Origin: a virus
Virus record (IMG/VR): IMGVR_UViG_3300030102_005918
Coordinates: 1 to 34,294 of that record
Direction: 5' to 3' (one strand)
DNA: 34,294 nt
Each line of letters begins with the position of its first letter. The first letter of the stretch is position 1. The notes below the pieces were generated by a model, which was not told where the DNA came from, searched no databases, and worked only from the letters and a program-made list of their open reading frames with translations. The position numbers were made by a program, and so were the translations under genes. This document shows positions 6,812-14,416 of the stretch, piece by piece.

Positions 6812-9260
6812 AAGAGATATGGGAGCAGGTGGTGTACCTGATGTAACAGTTGCCCCAGAGCCACCTGAAGGATCAGATCTTACTAGTGTCTTTTTAGATA
6901 ATTTAGAAGCTAATGCTAACGTTGTTCAATTAGATGATGGTTCTGCTATTGTTGGCGAAATGGAAGAAGAAATTCCTCTAGCCATAGATGCTCCATTTGA
7001 TGCTAATTTAGCAGATTATTTAGGTGAGAGTGAAATTGGTCGCATATCATCTGATATTATGAGCAGCGTTGAGGATGATTTATCTTCTCGTTCAGATTGG
7101 GAAGATACATATACGCGTGGTTTAGAATTTTTAGGCATGCAGTACGAAGAGCGTTCAGAGCCTTTTGAGGGTTCTTCTGGCGTTATTCATCCGTTGTTGG
7201 CTGAATCTGTAACACAGTTTCAAGCGCAAGCTTACCGTGAATTATTACCTGCTACTGGACCTGTTAGAACACAAGTTGTTGGCGCACAAAATGAAATGAT
7301 CGTCAAGCAAGCCGAACGCGTTAAAGATTATATGAATTATATGATTACTTATGAAATGGAAGAATACGATCCTGAGTTAGATCAAATGTTATTTTATCTT
7401 CCTGTCATTGGTTCTACGTTTAAAAAGATTTATTTTGACCCACTAAAACAACGTGCGGTGAGCAAATTTATTCATGCTGAAGATTTAGTTGTTCCATACG
7501 GTGCAACTGATTTAGCTTCTTCTCCACGCATTACACATGTAATTAAAATGGATTCTAATGACGTTCGTAAAATGCAATTAGGTGGATTTTACAGCGATAT
7601 TGAACTTTCTGAGGGATCTATTGATGACGATTCAGTTTCAAGTGAAATACAAGAGGAAATAGACAATATACAAGGCATAAGACCTTCAGGTTCCTCTGAG
7701 GAAATGACTATATATGAGGTTCACACAGATTTAGATATTGAGGGTTTTGAAGATATTGGTGTGGATGGTGAACCTACAGGTTTAAAATTGCCATACATTG
7801 TTACAATTGCAGCCGACAGTAATGACATTTTAGCAATTCGTAGAAATTATGATGAAATGGACCCTACAAAACGCAGAATTAACTATTTTGTGCATTATAA
7901 GTTTTTGCCGGGTTTAGGTTTTTATGGCCTTGGTTTAACACACATGATTGGTGGTTTAGCACAGGCTTCTACATCTATTTTGCGTCAACTCATAGATGCA
8001 GGTACGCTATCTAACTTACCTGCAGGTTTTAAGGCCCGTGGCGCACGTATTCGTGATGAAGAAAGCTCCATTCAGCCCGGAGAGTTTAGAGATATAGATG
8101 TTGCAGGAACCGATATACGCTCTTCCTTAATGCCTTTGCCGTTTAAAGAGCCATCTGGCACCTTATACAATCTTTTGGGCACTCTAGTGGACGCAGGGCG
8201 GCGATTTGCGTCTATGGCAGATATGAAAATAAGTGAAATGGGTGGAGAAACACCTGTTGGCACTACAATGGCTATTATGGAGCGCGGCACAAAAGTTATG
8301 TCTGCAATTCATAAAAGATTACATTATTCTCAAAAAGTAGAATTTAAACTTTTAGAAAAAATCTTTGCCAAAACAATTCAAGCATATCCTTATATGCCAT
8401 CTGTTGAGGCAGGTCCAGAAATTGCAGCGCAAGATTTTAGCGCACAAATTGATGTTCTTCCTGTAAGTGATCCAAACATCTTTTCTATGTCTCAAAGAAT
8501 TACACTGGCTCAAACTGAGTTACAATTAGTTCAATCAAACCCACAAGTGCATGGTGGGCCGCAAGGTTTGTATCAAGCATATAGAAAAATGTATGAGGCT
8601 CTTGGCGTAACAAACATTGATGGTATTTTACCGCCACCCCCACAGCCTCAACCAATGAATCCTGCAAAAGAAAATCAAATGGCGTTAATGGGTTCGCCAT
8701 TACAAGCTTTTGCAGACCAAGATCACAAGGCACACATGGAAGCGCATTTAGCGATTATGTCTACGCCTGTAGTACAAAACAATCCAATGTCTTCTGGTGC
8801 CTTACAGGGGCATATAATGGAGCATATTGGCATGTTGGCAGAACAACAGGCGCAGCAAATGGTTATGGAGCAAGCAGGACCAGAGGTTCAGCAAAATCCA
8901 GATGCAATGCAAATGTTGCAACCTGCAATTCAGCGTCAAGCTGCTATGTTGATAGCAGATATGATTGAAGAATACGCACAAACAGTAGAGCCAATTCAAG
9001 ATGCTCAAGATCCGCTTGTTGGAATTAGACAGCAGGAGTTAGAAATTAAAGCTGCTGATATACAGCGCAAATCAAAAGAATTTGAAGCAAAACAAGAGAT
9101 GGAAATGCAAAAAGAAGCTTCTGATAATATGTTGGAACAAGAAAGATTGCAACTACAGCAAAATGCTTTGGCTGATAAAACCCGTGTTGCAGAAGACCGC
9201 ATTCAAACGCAAAGAGATATTGCGTTTATGAATGCACAAACAAAAAGGAACCCACAATGA
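6801..9260 (+). CDS. Portal protein, P22 gp1-like
   Basis: 819 residues, with an AAAGGAG ribosome site. The portal is the 12-mer ring at one capsid vertex through which terminase packages DNA and to which the tail adaptors bind. After an acidic N-terminal arm (about 1-70) comes the typical podovirus portal core, including SSGVIHPLLAESVTQFQAQA, LPVIGSTFKKIYFDP, GLGFYGLGLTHMIGG and GETPVGTTMAIMERG. From about residue 560 the protein becomes Gln/Met/Ala-rich and helical, as expected for the long C-terminal barrel that projects into the capsid in P22. It is somewhat longer than P22 gp1. It ends by ATGA overlap with a small basic gene. The family call is strong; the subfamily is from memory. Confidence 0.92.
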   Translation: MAIERDMGAGGVPDVTVAPEPPEGSDLTSVFLDNLEANANVVQLDDGSAIVGEMEEEIPLAIDAPFDANLADYLGESEIGRISSDIMSSVEDDLSSRSDWEDTYTRGLEFLGMQYEERSEPFEGSSGVIHPLLAESVTQFQAQAYRELLPATGPVRTQVVGAQNEMIVKQAERVKDYMNYMITYEMEEYDPELDQMLFYLPVIGSTFKKIYFDPLKQRAVSKFIHAEDLVVPYGATDLASSPRITHVIKMDSNDVRKMQLGGFYSDIELSEGSIDDDSVSSEIQEEIDNIQGIRPSGSSEEMTIYEVHTDLDIEGFEDIGVDGEPTGLKLPYIVTIAADSNDILAIRRNYDEMDPTKRRINYFVHYKFLPGLGFYGLGLTHMIGGLAQASTSILRQLIDAGTLSNLPAGFKARGARIRDEESSIQPGEFRDIDVAGTDIRSSLMPLPFKEPSGTLYNLLGTLVDAGRRFASMADMKISEMGGETPVGTTMAIMERGTKVMSAIHKRLHYSQKVEFKLLEKIFAKTIQAYPYMPSVEAGPEIAAQDFSAQIDVLPVSDPNIFSMSQRITLAQTELQLVQSNPQVHGGPQGLYQAYRKMYEALGVTNIDGILPPPPQPQPMNPAKENQMALMGSPLQAFADQDHKAHMEAHLAIMSTPVVQNNPMSSGALQGHIMEHIGMLAEQQAQQMVMEQAGPEVQQNPDAMQMLQPAIQRQAAMLIADMIEEYAQTVEPIQDAQDPLVGIRQQELEIKAADIQRKSKEFEAKQEMEMQKEASDNMLEQERLQLQQNALADKTRVAEDRIQTQRDIAFMNAQTKRNPQ

Positions 9261-9508
9261 CAAGTAGTATCCGTGAAAAACGAATTGCTGTTGAAAAAGA
9301 AAAAAAGATAGCACGAAGAGAAGCAGAAAATGCTCCTGTAATGGTTCGCGCAAGAGATGATAAAGGACATTATGTAAAAGATGACCCAAGCACCCCTCAA
9401 AACGAAGCGTGGGTTGAGGCAAAAAAAGTTGCAGAAAAACCTGCAGCAAAGAAAAAAGCCGCTCCCAAAAAAACAGCAGCCAAAAAAAGTCGCGCTAAAA
9501 AAGTTTAG
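9257..9508 (+). CDS. Small basic protein with histone H1-like tail
   Basis: 83 residues, starting in the ATGA at the portal stop. The N-terminal half is charged and helical (REKRIAVEKEKKIARREAEN), followed by VRARDDKGHYVKDDPSTPQNEAW, which looks like a conserved folded core. The C-terminal 30 residues are Lys/Ala/Pro repeats (AAKKKAAPKKTAAKK) like histone H1 tails, suited to binding DNA. The end of the gene carries the terminator of the opposite-strand gene, so the A-rich Lys codons also serve as its U-tract. A role in packaged-DNA contact is inferred. Confidence 0.75.
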   Translation: MTSSIREKRIAVEKEKKIARREAENAPVMVRARDDKGHYVKDDPSTPQNEAWVEAKKVAEKPAAKKKAAPKKTAAKKSRAKKV

Positions 9509-9522
9509 TAAAATAGCGCGAC
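9482..9522 (-). terminator. Intrinsic terminator of the minus-strand gene
   Basis: A perfect 9-bp inverted repeat, GTCGCGCTA (9489-9497) and TAGCGCGAC (9514-9522), is followed on the minus strand by a run of seven T (9482-9488 read in reverse). On the + strand no T-run follows, so it should stop only leftward transcription. It spans the stop codon of the 9257-9508 gene and ends the 9545-9847 transcript. Confidence 0.85.
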
Positions 9523-9544
9523 CTCAAAGATTTCAGGGTGTGTT

Positions 9545-9847
9545 TTAGTTTCTAACGAAAAAGTGCGTTACTCCACCTTTTAAAAAGGTTTTTCCATTTG
9601 GGTATTCAACGGTCACGTTTTCGTTTTTGCTCTCATGTGCATCTTTTAAACAATCAGAGCAAAGCACAACCCATCTAGATTCTGGCTCACCTTCTTCGCT
9701 TTTATATACCCCTTCAACATTAAACGTTTGAGTTGGTAAACTTCGATGCATCTTAGGACCACCATATTGATTTGGACCTAATTGTTGACACATACCACAA
9801 TAGTCGTGGTTCTCTTCATGGATAATAAAAGTTAATTTGTCAGTCAT
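9545..9847 (-). CDS. Zinc-ribbon-like moron protein
   Basis: 100 residues, the only minus-strand gene. Two CxxC pairs (Cys17/Cys20 in CGMC and Cys63/Cys66 in CSDC), about 42 residues apart, suggest a single zinc-ribbon or treble-clef site; the rest is beta-rich with Trp59 and a KTFLKGGVTHFFV end. The ribosome site AAAGGA precedes the ATG, a sigma70-like promoter lies at 9881-9909 and a terminator at 9482-9522. It is therefore a self-contained unit inserted between portal and co-chaperonin genes, the definition of a phage moron. Morons are often expressed outside the lytic late programme and can alter the host or exclude other phages; its actual role is unknown. Confidence 0.85.
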   Translation of the reverse strand: MTDKLTFIIHEENHDYCGMCQQLGPNQYGGPKMHRSLPTQTFNVEGVYKSEEGEPESRWVVLCSDCLKDAHESKNENVTVEYPNGKTFLKGGVTHFFVRN

Positions 9848-9880
9848 TTTTGTTTTCCTTTATGTGTTACTAATAGTAGT

Positions 9881-9909
9881 ACTTTACCACACAAAGTAGC
9901 ATAAGTCAA
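9881..9909 (-). promoter_or_regulatory. Sigma70-like promoter of the moron gene
   Basis: Read on the minus strand: TTGACT (9904-9909), a 17-base spacer, then TAAAGT (9881-9886), 5/6 and 4/6 matches to consensus. It lies about 35 bases upstream of the gene start. The spacer holds copy 2 of the shared 16-bp motif. Confidence 0.6.
9889..9904 (+). repeat. Copy 2 of a promoter-associated 16-bp motif
   Basis: ACACAAAGTAGCATAA, 14/16 identical to 555-570, lying between the -35 and -10 of the minus-strand promoter. A weaker partial copy (ACAAAGTGCTA, 9933-9943) sits just before the + strand promoter at 9951. Possible shared operator; inferred. Confidence 0.4.
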
Positions 9910-9950
9910 TATAAATAAAGAAAAAAATTCTTACAAAGTGCTATTTGTTC

Positions 9951-9978
9951 TTGTCTTTCGTTGAAAGTTCGATAGATT
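9951..9978 (+). promoter_or_regulatory. Candidate promoter for the capsid operon
   Basis: TTGTCT (9951-9956), a 16-base spacer and TAGATT (9973-9978), each 4/6 to sigma70 consensus, 17 bases before the start at 9996. It is divergent from the moron promoter and would restart rightward transcription after the inserted gene. Weaker than the two other promoters listed. Confidence 0.4.
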
Positions 9979-9995
9979 CTGGGTGGGAGTAAGGC

Positions 9996-10193
9996 ATGGA
10001 CGCAACAAATTTAGCAGAACACCTTTACAGGAAGATTCGTCAAAGAAGAGATGATCTTCAAGTATCGTTAGGGACCGGGAATATTGGATCATTTGATGAG
10101 TACAGATATGCGGTGGGGCAGGTTAAAGGATTAACGTTTGTGGAAGAAGAATTAAGAGCAGCAATGAAACATATTGAGTTAGAAGATGAATAA
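9996..10193 (+). CDS. Small hypothetical protein
   Basis: 65 residues, ribosome site GGGAG about seven bases upstream of the ATG. It is mostly helical and charged (NLAEHLYRKIRQRRDDLQVS, then EYRYAVGQVKGLTFVEEELR), ending in an acidic helix. Short helical proteins with a 'VGQVKGL' core are common between portal and capsid genes of phages and may be assembly helpers; I do not recognise a defined family. It overlaps the following co-chaperonin gene by eight bases, so the two are coupled. Confidence 0.75.
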   Translation: MDATNLAEHLYRKIRQRRDDLQVSLGTGNIGSFDEYRYAVGQVKGLTFVEEELRAAMKHIELEDE

Positions 10194-10629
10194 AAAATTA
10201 TACGTTCCAAATCCAAAAGCAATTAAAGCTGCATTTGGAAAAGACAAAGAAGAAAGTAAAAATGAGAATGATCCTTCTCAAATGGAATCTTCAGCGTTAG
10301 AGCGATTACCTCAGCCCACAGGTTATCGAATGCTTATTATTCCATATTATCCAAGTGAAAAAACAAAGGGTGGTGTATACGTTCCAGACCAAGTTAGGGA
10401 TCGTGAGGCTTTTGCAACTGTAGCAGCTTATGTTGTTAAATTAGGTCCAGATGCATACCAAGACTCACAGAAGTTCCCAACTGGTCCTTGGTGTTCCGAG
10501 AAAGACTGGGTACTTATAGGACGTTATGCGGGAAATAGGTTCAAAGTAGAGGGTTTAGAGGTAAGAATCATTAATGATGACAATATTATCGCAACAATCC
10601 TTGACCCAAAAGATATTTCGTATGTATAA
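10186..10629 (+). CDS. GroES-like co-chaperonin
   Basis: 147 residues: an N-terminal extension of about 44 charged residues, then a Cpn10-like fold. Residues 45-56 (TGYRMLIIPYYP) match the first GroES strand, EKTKGGVYVPD (58-68) the KT-x-GG segment before the mobile loop, TVAAYVVKLGPDAY (78-91) the strand plus G-x-G-like turn, and EKDWVLIGRYAG (105-116) with VRIINDDNIIATI (126-138) the last strands. GroES caps GroEL; phage versions such as T4 gp31 let GroEL fold the capsid protein. Its position two genes before scaffold and capsid supports that role. The mobile loop is altered from bacterial GroES, as expected for a viral form. Confidence 0.85.
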   Translation: MNKKLYVPNPKAIKAAFGKDKEESKNENDPSQMESSALERLPQPTGYRMLIIPYYPSEKTKGGVYVPDQVRDREAFATVAAYVVKLGPDAYQDSQKFPTGPWCSEKDWVLIGRYAGNRFKVEGLEVRIINDDNIIATILDPKDISYV

Positions 10630-10649
10630 GAAAGTAGAGGATAGGTTTT

Positions 10650-11549
10650 ATGCAGCAAGAAGTTGAACAGGAAAAATTAGAAGATTCAGAAATTGTAGAA
10701 TTGCCTGATGATAACAATTCTGATGAGCAATCAATTGTTGTCGTTGAAGAAGAAACCCGAACAAATGTTCAAGATGACGATGATGAAGAACTTTCTAGTT
10801 ACAGTCAAAAAGTTCAAAAAAGAATTAAAAAGCTGAATGATCAGCGTAGAACTGCGCAAGAAGAAGCAGATGCTGCAGTGCAGTATGCGCAGCAAATCCA
10901 TGACGAAAATGAAAAGATGCGTCAGCGTCTTGCTAATTTAGACAAGGCACACGTTGCTGAATATGAAGGGCGTGTAAACGCTCAAAAAATTCAAGCAAAA
11001 CGTGCTTTAGCTGAAGCCCATGAACAAGGTGATTACGAAAAAGTTGCAAACGCTCAAGATGCAATGGCAAAACTTGCTATTGAAGAAGAGCGCATTCGCA
11101 ATCAAAAAGTTCGTGCAGCTAAAAACAAACATGAGCAAAATAATGCACCACAACAGGTTGAAGTTCCGCAAAGACAACAGCGTGATGAAAAATTAGAAGC
11201 GTGGATGGACAAAAACCCTTGGTTTGGGCCACAGGGCGATAAAATTATGTCTGCTACCGCTAGAGCGATACATGAGGTTCTTGTTGGTGAAGAGGGTTAT
11301 AGCCCGTCTTCAGACGATTATTACGCTGAAATTGATAAACGTATGCGTAAAGAAATGCCTCATAAATTTCAGAGTGATAAGCGCGTTCAGTCTGTCACTC
11401 CTGCGTCCGATACAAGTCGGACAGTTAAATCTGGACGTAAAAAACAGGTCGAATTGACCAGAGGCCAAGTCTCTCTTGCGAAAAAGTTGAACATACCGCT
11501 TGAAAAGTATGCGCAAGAAGTGGCAAAGCTAGAAAACAGGAGAACATAA
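10650..11549 (+). CDS. Scaffold-like protein
   Basis: 299 residues, ribosome site AGAGGATAGG. Acidic N-terminus (1-48), then a long Glu/Lys/Gln-rich coiled coil (about 50-165, e.g. RIKKLNDQRRTAQEEADAAV), a short ordered segment AWMDKNPWFGP (about 188-198), and a basic C-terminus with LTRGQVSLAKKLNIPLEKYA, the kind of 'helix-then-LGxPxEEYA' end seen in phage scaffolds. Composition and placement upstream of the major capsid gene fit a scaffolding protein that guides procapsid assembly and is later removed. No protease domain is visible here or nearby, so release rather than cleavage may occur as in P22. Confidence 0.8.
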   Translation: MQQEVEQEKLEDSEIVELPDDNNSDEQSIVVVEEETRTNVQDDDDEELSSYSQKVQKRIKKLNDQRRTAQEEADAAVQYAQQIHDENEKMRQRLANLDKAHVAEYEGRVNAQKIQAKRALAEAHEQGDYEKVANAQDAMAKLAIEEERIRNQKVRAAKNKHEQNNAPQQVEVPQRQQRDEKLEAWMDKNPWFGPQGDKIMSATARAIHEVLVGEEGYSPSSDDYYAEIDKRMRKEMPHKFQSDKRVQSVTPASDTSRTVKSGRKKQVELTRGQVSLAKKLNIPLEKYAQEVAKLENRRT

Positions 11550-11550
11550 A

Positions 11551-12009
11551 ATGGCAAACCGTACATCACGCGAATCAGACACGCGAGAACGCCAAGAGCG
11601 ACAAGTCTGGAAACCCGGTGGTGCCTTAGATGCTCCTGAACCCCCGTTGGGTTACAAACATCGTTGGATTCGTGAATCCGTAATGGAGTTCGATGATAAA
11701 ACAAACGTCCACAAAAGACGACAAGAAGGATACGAACTAGTTCGCGCAGAAGAGTATCCTGATGAAGATTATCCTACTGTAGATGAGGGTCGCAACGCAG
11801 GTGTTATCGGTGTTGGCGGTCTTATTCTTGCCCGCATTCCTACAGATATAGCTGATCAACGTAAACAGCACTACCAAGGGGTTACACAAAACCAAATGGA
11901 AGCCGTTGATCGTGATTGGATGCGCGAAAATAACGCTGCTATGCCTAAAATGGCAGCACAACGTAAATCTAGCGTTTCTTTTGGACGCAAAAACTTTGAT
12001 GGAGATTAA
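11551..12009 (+). CDS. Conserved-type capsid-region protein
   Basis: 152 residues, ribosome site AGGAG right after the scaffold stop. Charged, with W20 and a conserved-looking core LGYKHRWIRESVMEFDDKTN followed by GYELVRAEEYPD and GVIGVGGLILARIPTDIADQ. The C-terminus is basic. It resembles small proteins often found between scaffold and capsid genes in marine phages, where the function is not known. Candidate head-completion or scaffold partner. Confidence 0.8.
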   Translation: MANRTSRESDTRERQERQVWKPGGALDAPEPPLGYKHRWIRESVMEFDDKTNVHKRRQEGYELVRAEEYPDEDYPTVDEGRNAGVIGVGGLILARIPTDIADQRKQHYQGVTQNQMEAVDRDWMRENNAAMPKMAAQRKSSVSFGRKNFDGD

Positions 12010-12011
12010 AG

Positions 12012-12587
12012 ATGGCAAATGATGATGCCCCTTTTGGCCTTCGTCCTGCACGAACAAGCATTAGTGCGCAGCACCAAAACCGTTATCGGATAGCTGCTAA
12101 CTACAATACCTCTATTTTCCAAGGCGATCTAGTTGCTATGGTAACTGGTGGTGGTATTGAGCGTGTTGCTGCAGGTGGTTCTGGTTTGATTCTAGGCGTT
12201 TTTAACGGCTGTTTCTACACAGATCCAACTACGAACAAGCCAACATTTTCTAACCACTATCCTGCAAATACAAACGCTTCTGACATCATGGCTAACGTTA
12301 TTGATGATCCGAGCGCAACGTTTGAAGTACAAGCTGATGCTGCATTTCCAGTAGCAGACTTGGGTGGTAACTACGATATTCTAGCAACTGCAGGAGATAC
12401 CGTATCTGGTAAATCTCGTATTGAGTTAGAAGTAGGAACTGCGGATAGTACGGTATCAACCCTACCACTAAAAGCAATCGACATTTCTCAAGATCCTGAG
12501 AATAACGATGTTTCGTCAGCGAACACTAACGTGATCGTTAAAATCAACAACCACTTGTACAGCGGTGGAACCGCTGGCTTGGCATAA
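12012..12587 (+). CDS. Capsid-associated structural protein
   Basis: 191 residues, ribosome site TGGAGAT. Begins MANDDAPFGLRPARTSISAQ, a start typical of phage head proteins placed just before the major capsid gene, and continues as a Gly/Val/Thr-rich beta protein (GDLVAMVTGGGIERVAAGGS). No signal peptide or membrane segment. It is probably a decoration or minor head protein made in step with the capsid protein; the exact role is inferred from position and fold type. Confidence 0.75.
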   Translation: MANDDAPFGLRPARTSISAQHQNRYRIAANYNTSIFQGDLVAMVTGGGIERVAAGGSGLILGVFNGCFYTDPTTNKPTFSNHYPANTNASDIMANVIDDPSATFEVQADAAFPVADLGGNYDILATAGDTVSGKSRIELEVGTADSTVSTLPLKAIDISQDPENNDVSSANTNVIVKINNHLYSGGTAGLA

Positions 12588-12599
12588 GGAGACTGAGTT

Positions 12600-13508
12600 A
12601 TGGCTATATCACGCGCACAACTCGTTAAGGAACTGGAGCCGGGCCTAAACGCATTGTTTGGAATGGAATACTCCCGATACGAACAACAGCATACAGAAAT
12701 CTTTGATACTGAGTCTTCGGACCGTGCATTTGAAGAAGAAGTAATGTTGGTCGGATTTGGAAACGCTCCAACAAAGTCAGAAGGTTCAGGCGTACAGTTT
12801 GATGACGCAAATGAAGCATACACTGCTCGTTACACTCACGAAACAGTGGCACTTGCATTTGCACTAACTGAAGAGGCTGTAGAAGACAACTTGTATGATC
12901 GTCTTGGTCAGCGTTATACACGTGCCCTTGCACGTTCTATGGCGCATACAAAGCAAGTTAAAGCTGCGTCTGTTCTTAACAACGCTTTCGATGCAAATTT
13001 TGCAGGTGGCGATGGTAAAGAACTTTGTGCTACAGATCACCCATTGTCTGGTGGTGGTACATTTCGTAACGAACCATCAACTGCTGCTGATTTGAACGAA
13101 ACTTCGCTTGAAAATGCACTTATCGACATTTCAACATTTGTTGATGAGCGCAATATGATCGTTGCTCTACGTGGCATGAAGTTAATTGTTCCACCACAAC
13201 TGCAATTTGTTGCAGATCGTTTGTTGGAATCAACTCTTCGTGTTGGTACTGCTGATAACGATATTAACGCACTCCGTAATATGGGTATGCTTCCAGAAGG
13301 TTATACTATTAACCATTTCTTGACAGACCCAGATGCATTTTTTCTTAAAACTGATGCACCAAACGGTTTCAAGCATTTTGATCGTTCTCCAATGCGCACA
13401 AGCATGGAAGCTGATTTTGATACAGGAAATATGCGTTATAAGGCCCGTGAGCGTTACAGCTTTGGGTTTTCAGATCCACGTTGCGTATTCGGTTCTCCCG
13501 GAGCGTAA
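12600..13508 (+). CDS. Major capsid protein
   Basis: 302 residues, with a strong AAGGAG ribosome site. Recognisable as a phage major head subunit: N-terminal arm (MAISRAQLVKELEPGLNALF), FEEEVMLVGFGNAPTKSEGS, the helix ALTEEAVEDNLYDRLGQRYT, the loop CATDHPLSGGGTFRN, and the end KARERYSFGFSDPRCVFG. The length is at the short end for an HK97-fold shell protein, close to Mu gpT-type heads. The gene is followed by a strong terminator, which may give a distinct, stable capsid mRNA. Two genes upstream and the co-chaperonin probably serve its folding and assembly. Confidence 0.9.
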   Translation: MAISRAQLVKELEPGLNALFGMEYSRYEQQHTEIFDTESSDRAFEEEVMLVGFGNAPTKSEGSGVQFDDANEAYTARYTHETVALAFALTEEAVEDNLYDRLGQRYTRALARSMAHTKQVKAASVLNNAFDANFAGGDGKELCATDHPLSGGGTFRNEPSTAADLNETSLENALIDISTFVDERNMIVALRGMKLIVPPQLQFVADRLLESTLRVGTADNDINALRNMGMLPEGYTINHFLTDPDAFFLKTDAPNGFKHFDRSPMRTSMEADFDTGNMRYKARERYSFGFSDPRCVFGSPGA

Positions 13509-13542
13509 TGTAAATCATAAAGATTTACCTCTTTATAAGTTT

Positions 13543-13571
13543 GGGGCGGCTTCGGTTGCCCCTTTCTTTTT
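13543..13571 (+). terminator. Intrinsic terminator with UUCG tetraloop
   Basis: The segment 13543-13562 folds as GGGGCGGC - TTCG loop - GTTGCCCC: six standard pairs plus two G-U pairs closed by the very stable C(UUCG)G tetraloop, followed by TTTCTTTTT. It ends or attenuates transcription after the capsid gene. Downstream, an AT-rich TATTATAAAG (13585-13594) could be the -10 of a new promoter and a small hairpin CAGTT(13605-13609)/AACTG(13619-13623) precedes the next ribosome site; neither is strong. Confidence 0.88.
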
Positions 13572-13648
13572 GTGATTTTTCATGTATTATAAAGACATCC
13601 CTGACAGTTGCGCGGTGTAACTGACATTTACCAAGACAGGAGATTGAC

Positions 13649-14110
13649 ATGGGTACAACAACTTTTTCTGGTCCTCTTAAAGCGGGACCAATCAAGCATA
13701 CAACTGGGACAACACTTGGAACGGACATTGCTAATGTCGGTCAAGTCGTTATGATGCAAACTTTTTCAGCAGATTTATCTGGTGGAGCATTGGCTGCACA
13801 AGTTACTGACGTTGTGATTCCTGCAAATTCACAAATTATTGACTGCGTAATTGATATTATTACGGCGGCTAATTCTACGACAAACTTGAGTGTTGGAGAT
13901 ACCGTAGGTGGTGCGGCTACTATTGTTAATACGTTTGCATCTGGAACTGATGCGGGTAGAAAGTATCCAACTACTGAAGCAGGTGGGGCACTTGCGTGGC
14001 AAGACACAGGAACATCAGACATTCGTTTGACTGTAACTGCTTCAGCAGCAACAAATGCGGGTTTAGTTCGTTTCACTATCCTATATGCTCAAAACAATAA
14101 TTTAGCATAA
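13649..14110 (+). CDS. Small beta-rich virion protein
   Basis: 153 residues, ribosome site AGGAG. Starts MGTTTFSGPLKAGPIKHTTG, then a Val/Ile/Thr/Ala-rich beta pattern (VTDVVIPANSQIIDCVIDII) and ends with a jelly-roll-like strand series (GLVRFTILYAQNN). Similar proteins follow the capsid gene in marine phages I remember and are taken to be head decoration or fibre-like parts. First gene after the capsid terminator. Function inferred. Confidence 0.75.
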   Translation: MGTTTFSGPLKAGPIKHTTGTTLGTDIANVGQVVMMQTFSADLSGGALAAQVTDVVIPANSQIIDCVIDIITAANSTTNLSVGDTVGGAATIVNTFASGTDAGRKYPTTEAGGALAWQDTGTSDIRLTVTASAATNAGLVRFTILYAQNNNLA

Positions 14111-14122
14111 TAGGGGGCTGAA

Positions 14123-14404
14123 ATGGCAGGTCCAGTAAAGGCATTTAATTTTAGTCAAGGTGACGCTGCAGGTGTTGTCGGTCCTTCACGCTCACGTATT
14201 CGGCAAGTTGTAATATTTGCAGATGCTGCAGGAGCGTTTACTATCAAAGACGGTTCAGGAAGTGGTGATACCCTTATTGAGCAAAGTTTTGGTACAGGAC
14301 TGCATCATTTAAACATTCCAGATGATGGTATTATCGCTACATCTGGTGCATATGTTTCAGCGTTTACGGGTTCAGGAAATATATTAACTATTTTCTTGTC
14401 TTAA
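14123..14404 (+). CDS. Small beta-sandwich virion protein
   Basis: 93 residues, ribosome site GGGGGCTG. The pattern RQVVIFADAAGAFTIKDGSG...LNIPDDGIIATSGAYVSAF is a short beta sandwich with repeated Gly/Ala turns. It shares character with the preceding protein, and the two probably decorate the same structure. No known catalytic motif. Confidence 0.7.
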   Translation: MAGPVKAFNFSQGDAAGVVGPSRSRIRQVVIFADAAGAFTIKDGSGSGDTLIEQSFGTGLHHLNIPDDGIIATSGAYVSAFTGSGNILTIFLS

Positions 14405-14416
14405 CGGAGAAAATTC

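Noticed and set aside
12488-12823. Minus-strand ORF across the capsid gene start, and others at 12625-12933, 13741-14076, 24027-24338 and 24746-25069
   Set aside because: Antisense shadows of well-supported structural genes, with no promoter or ribosome site.
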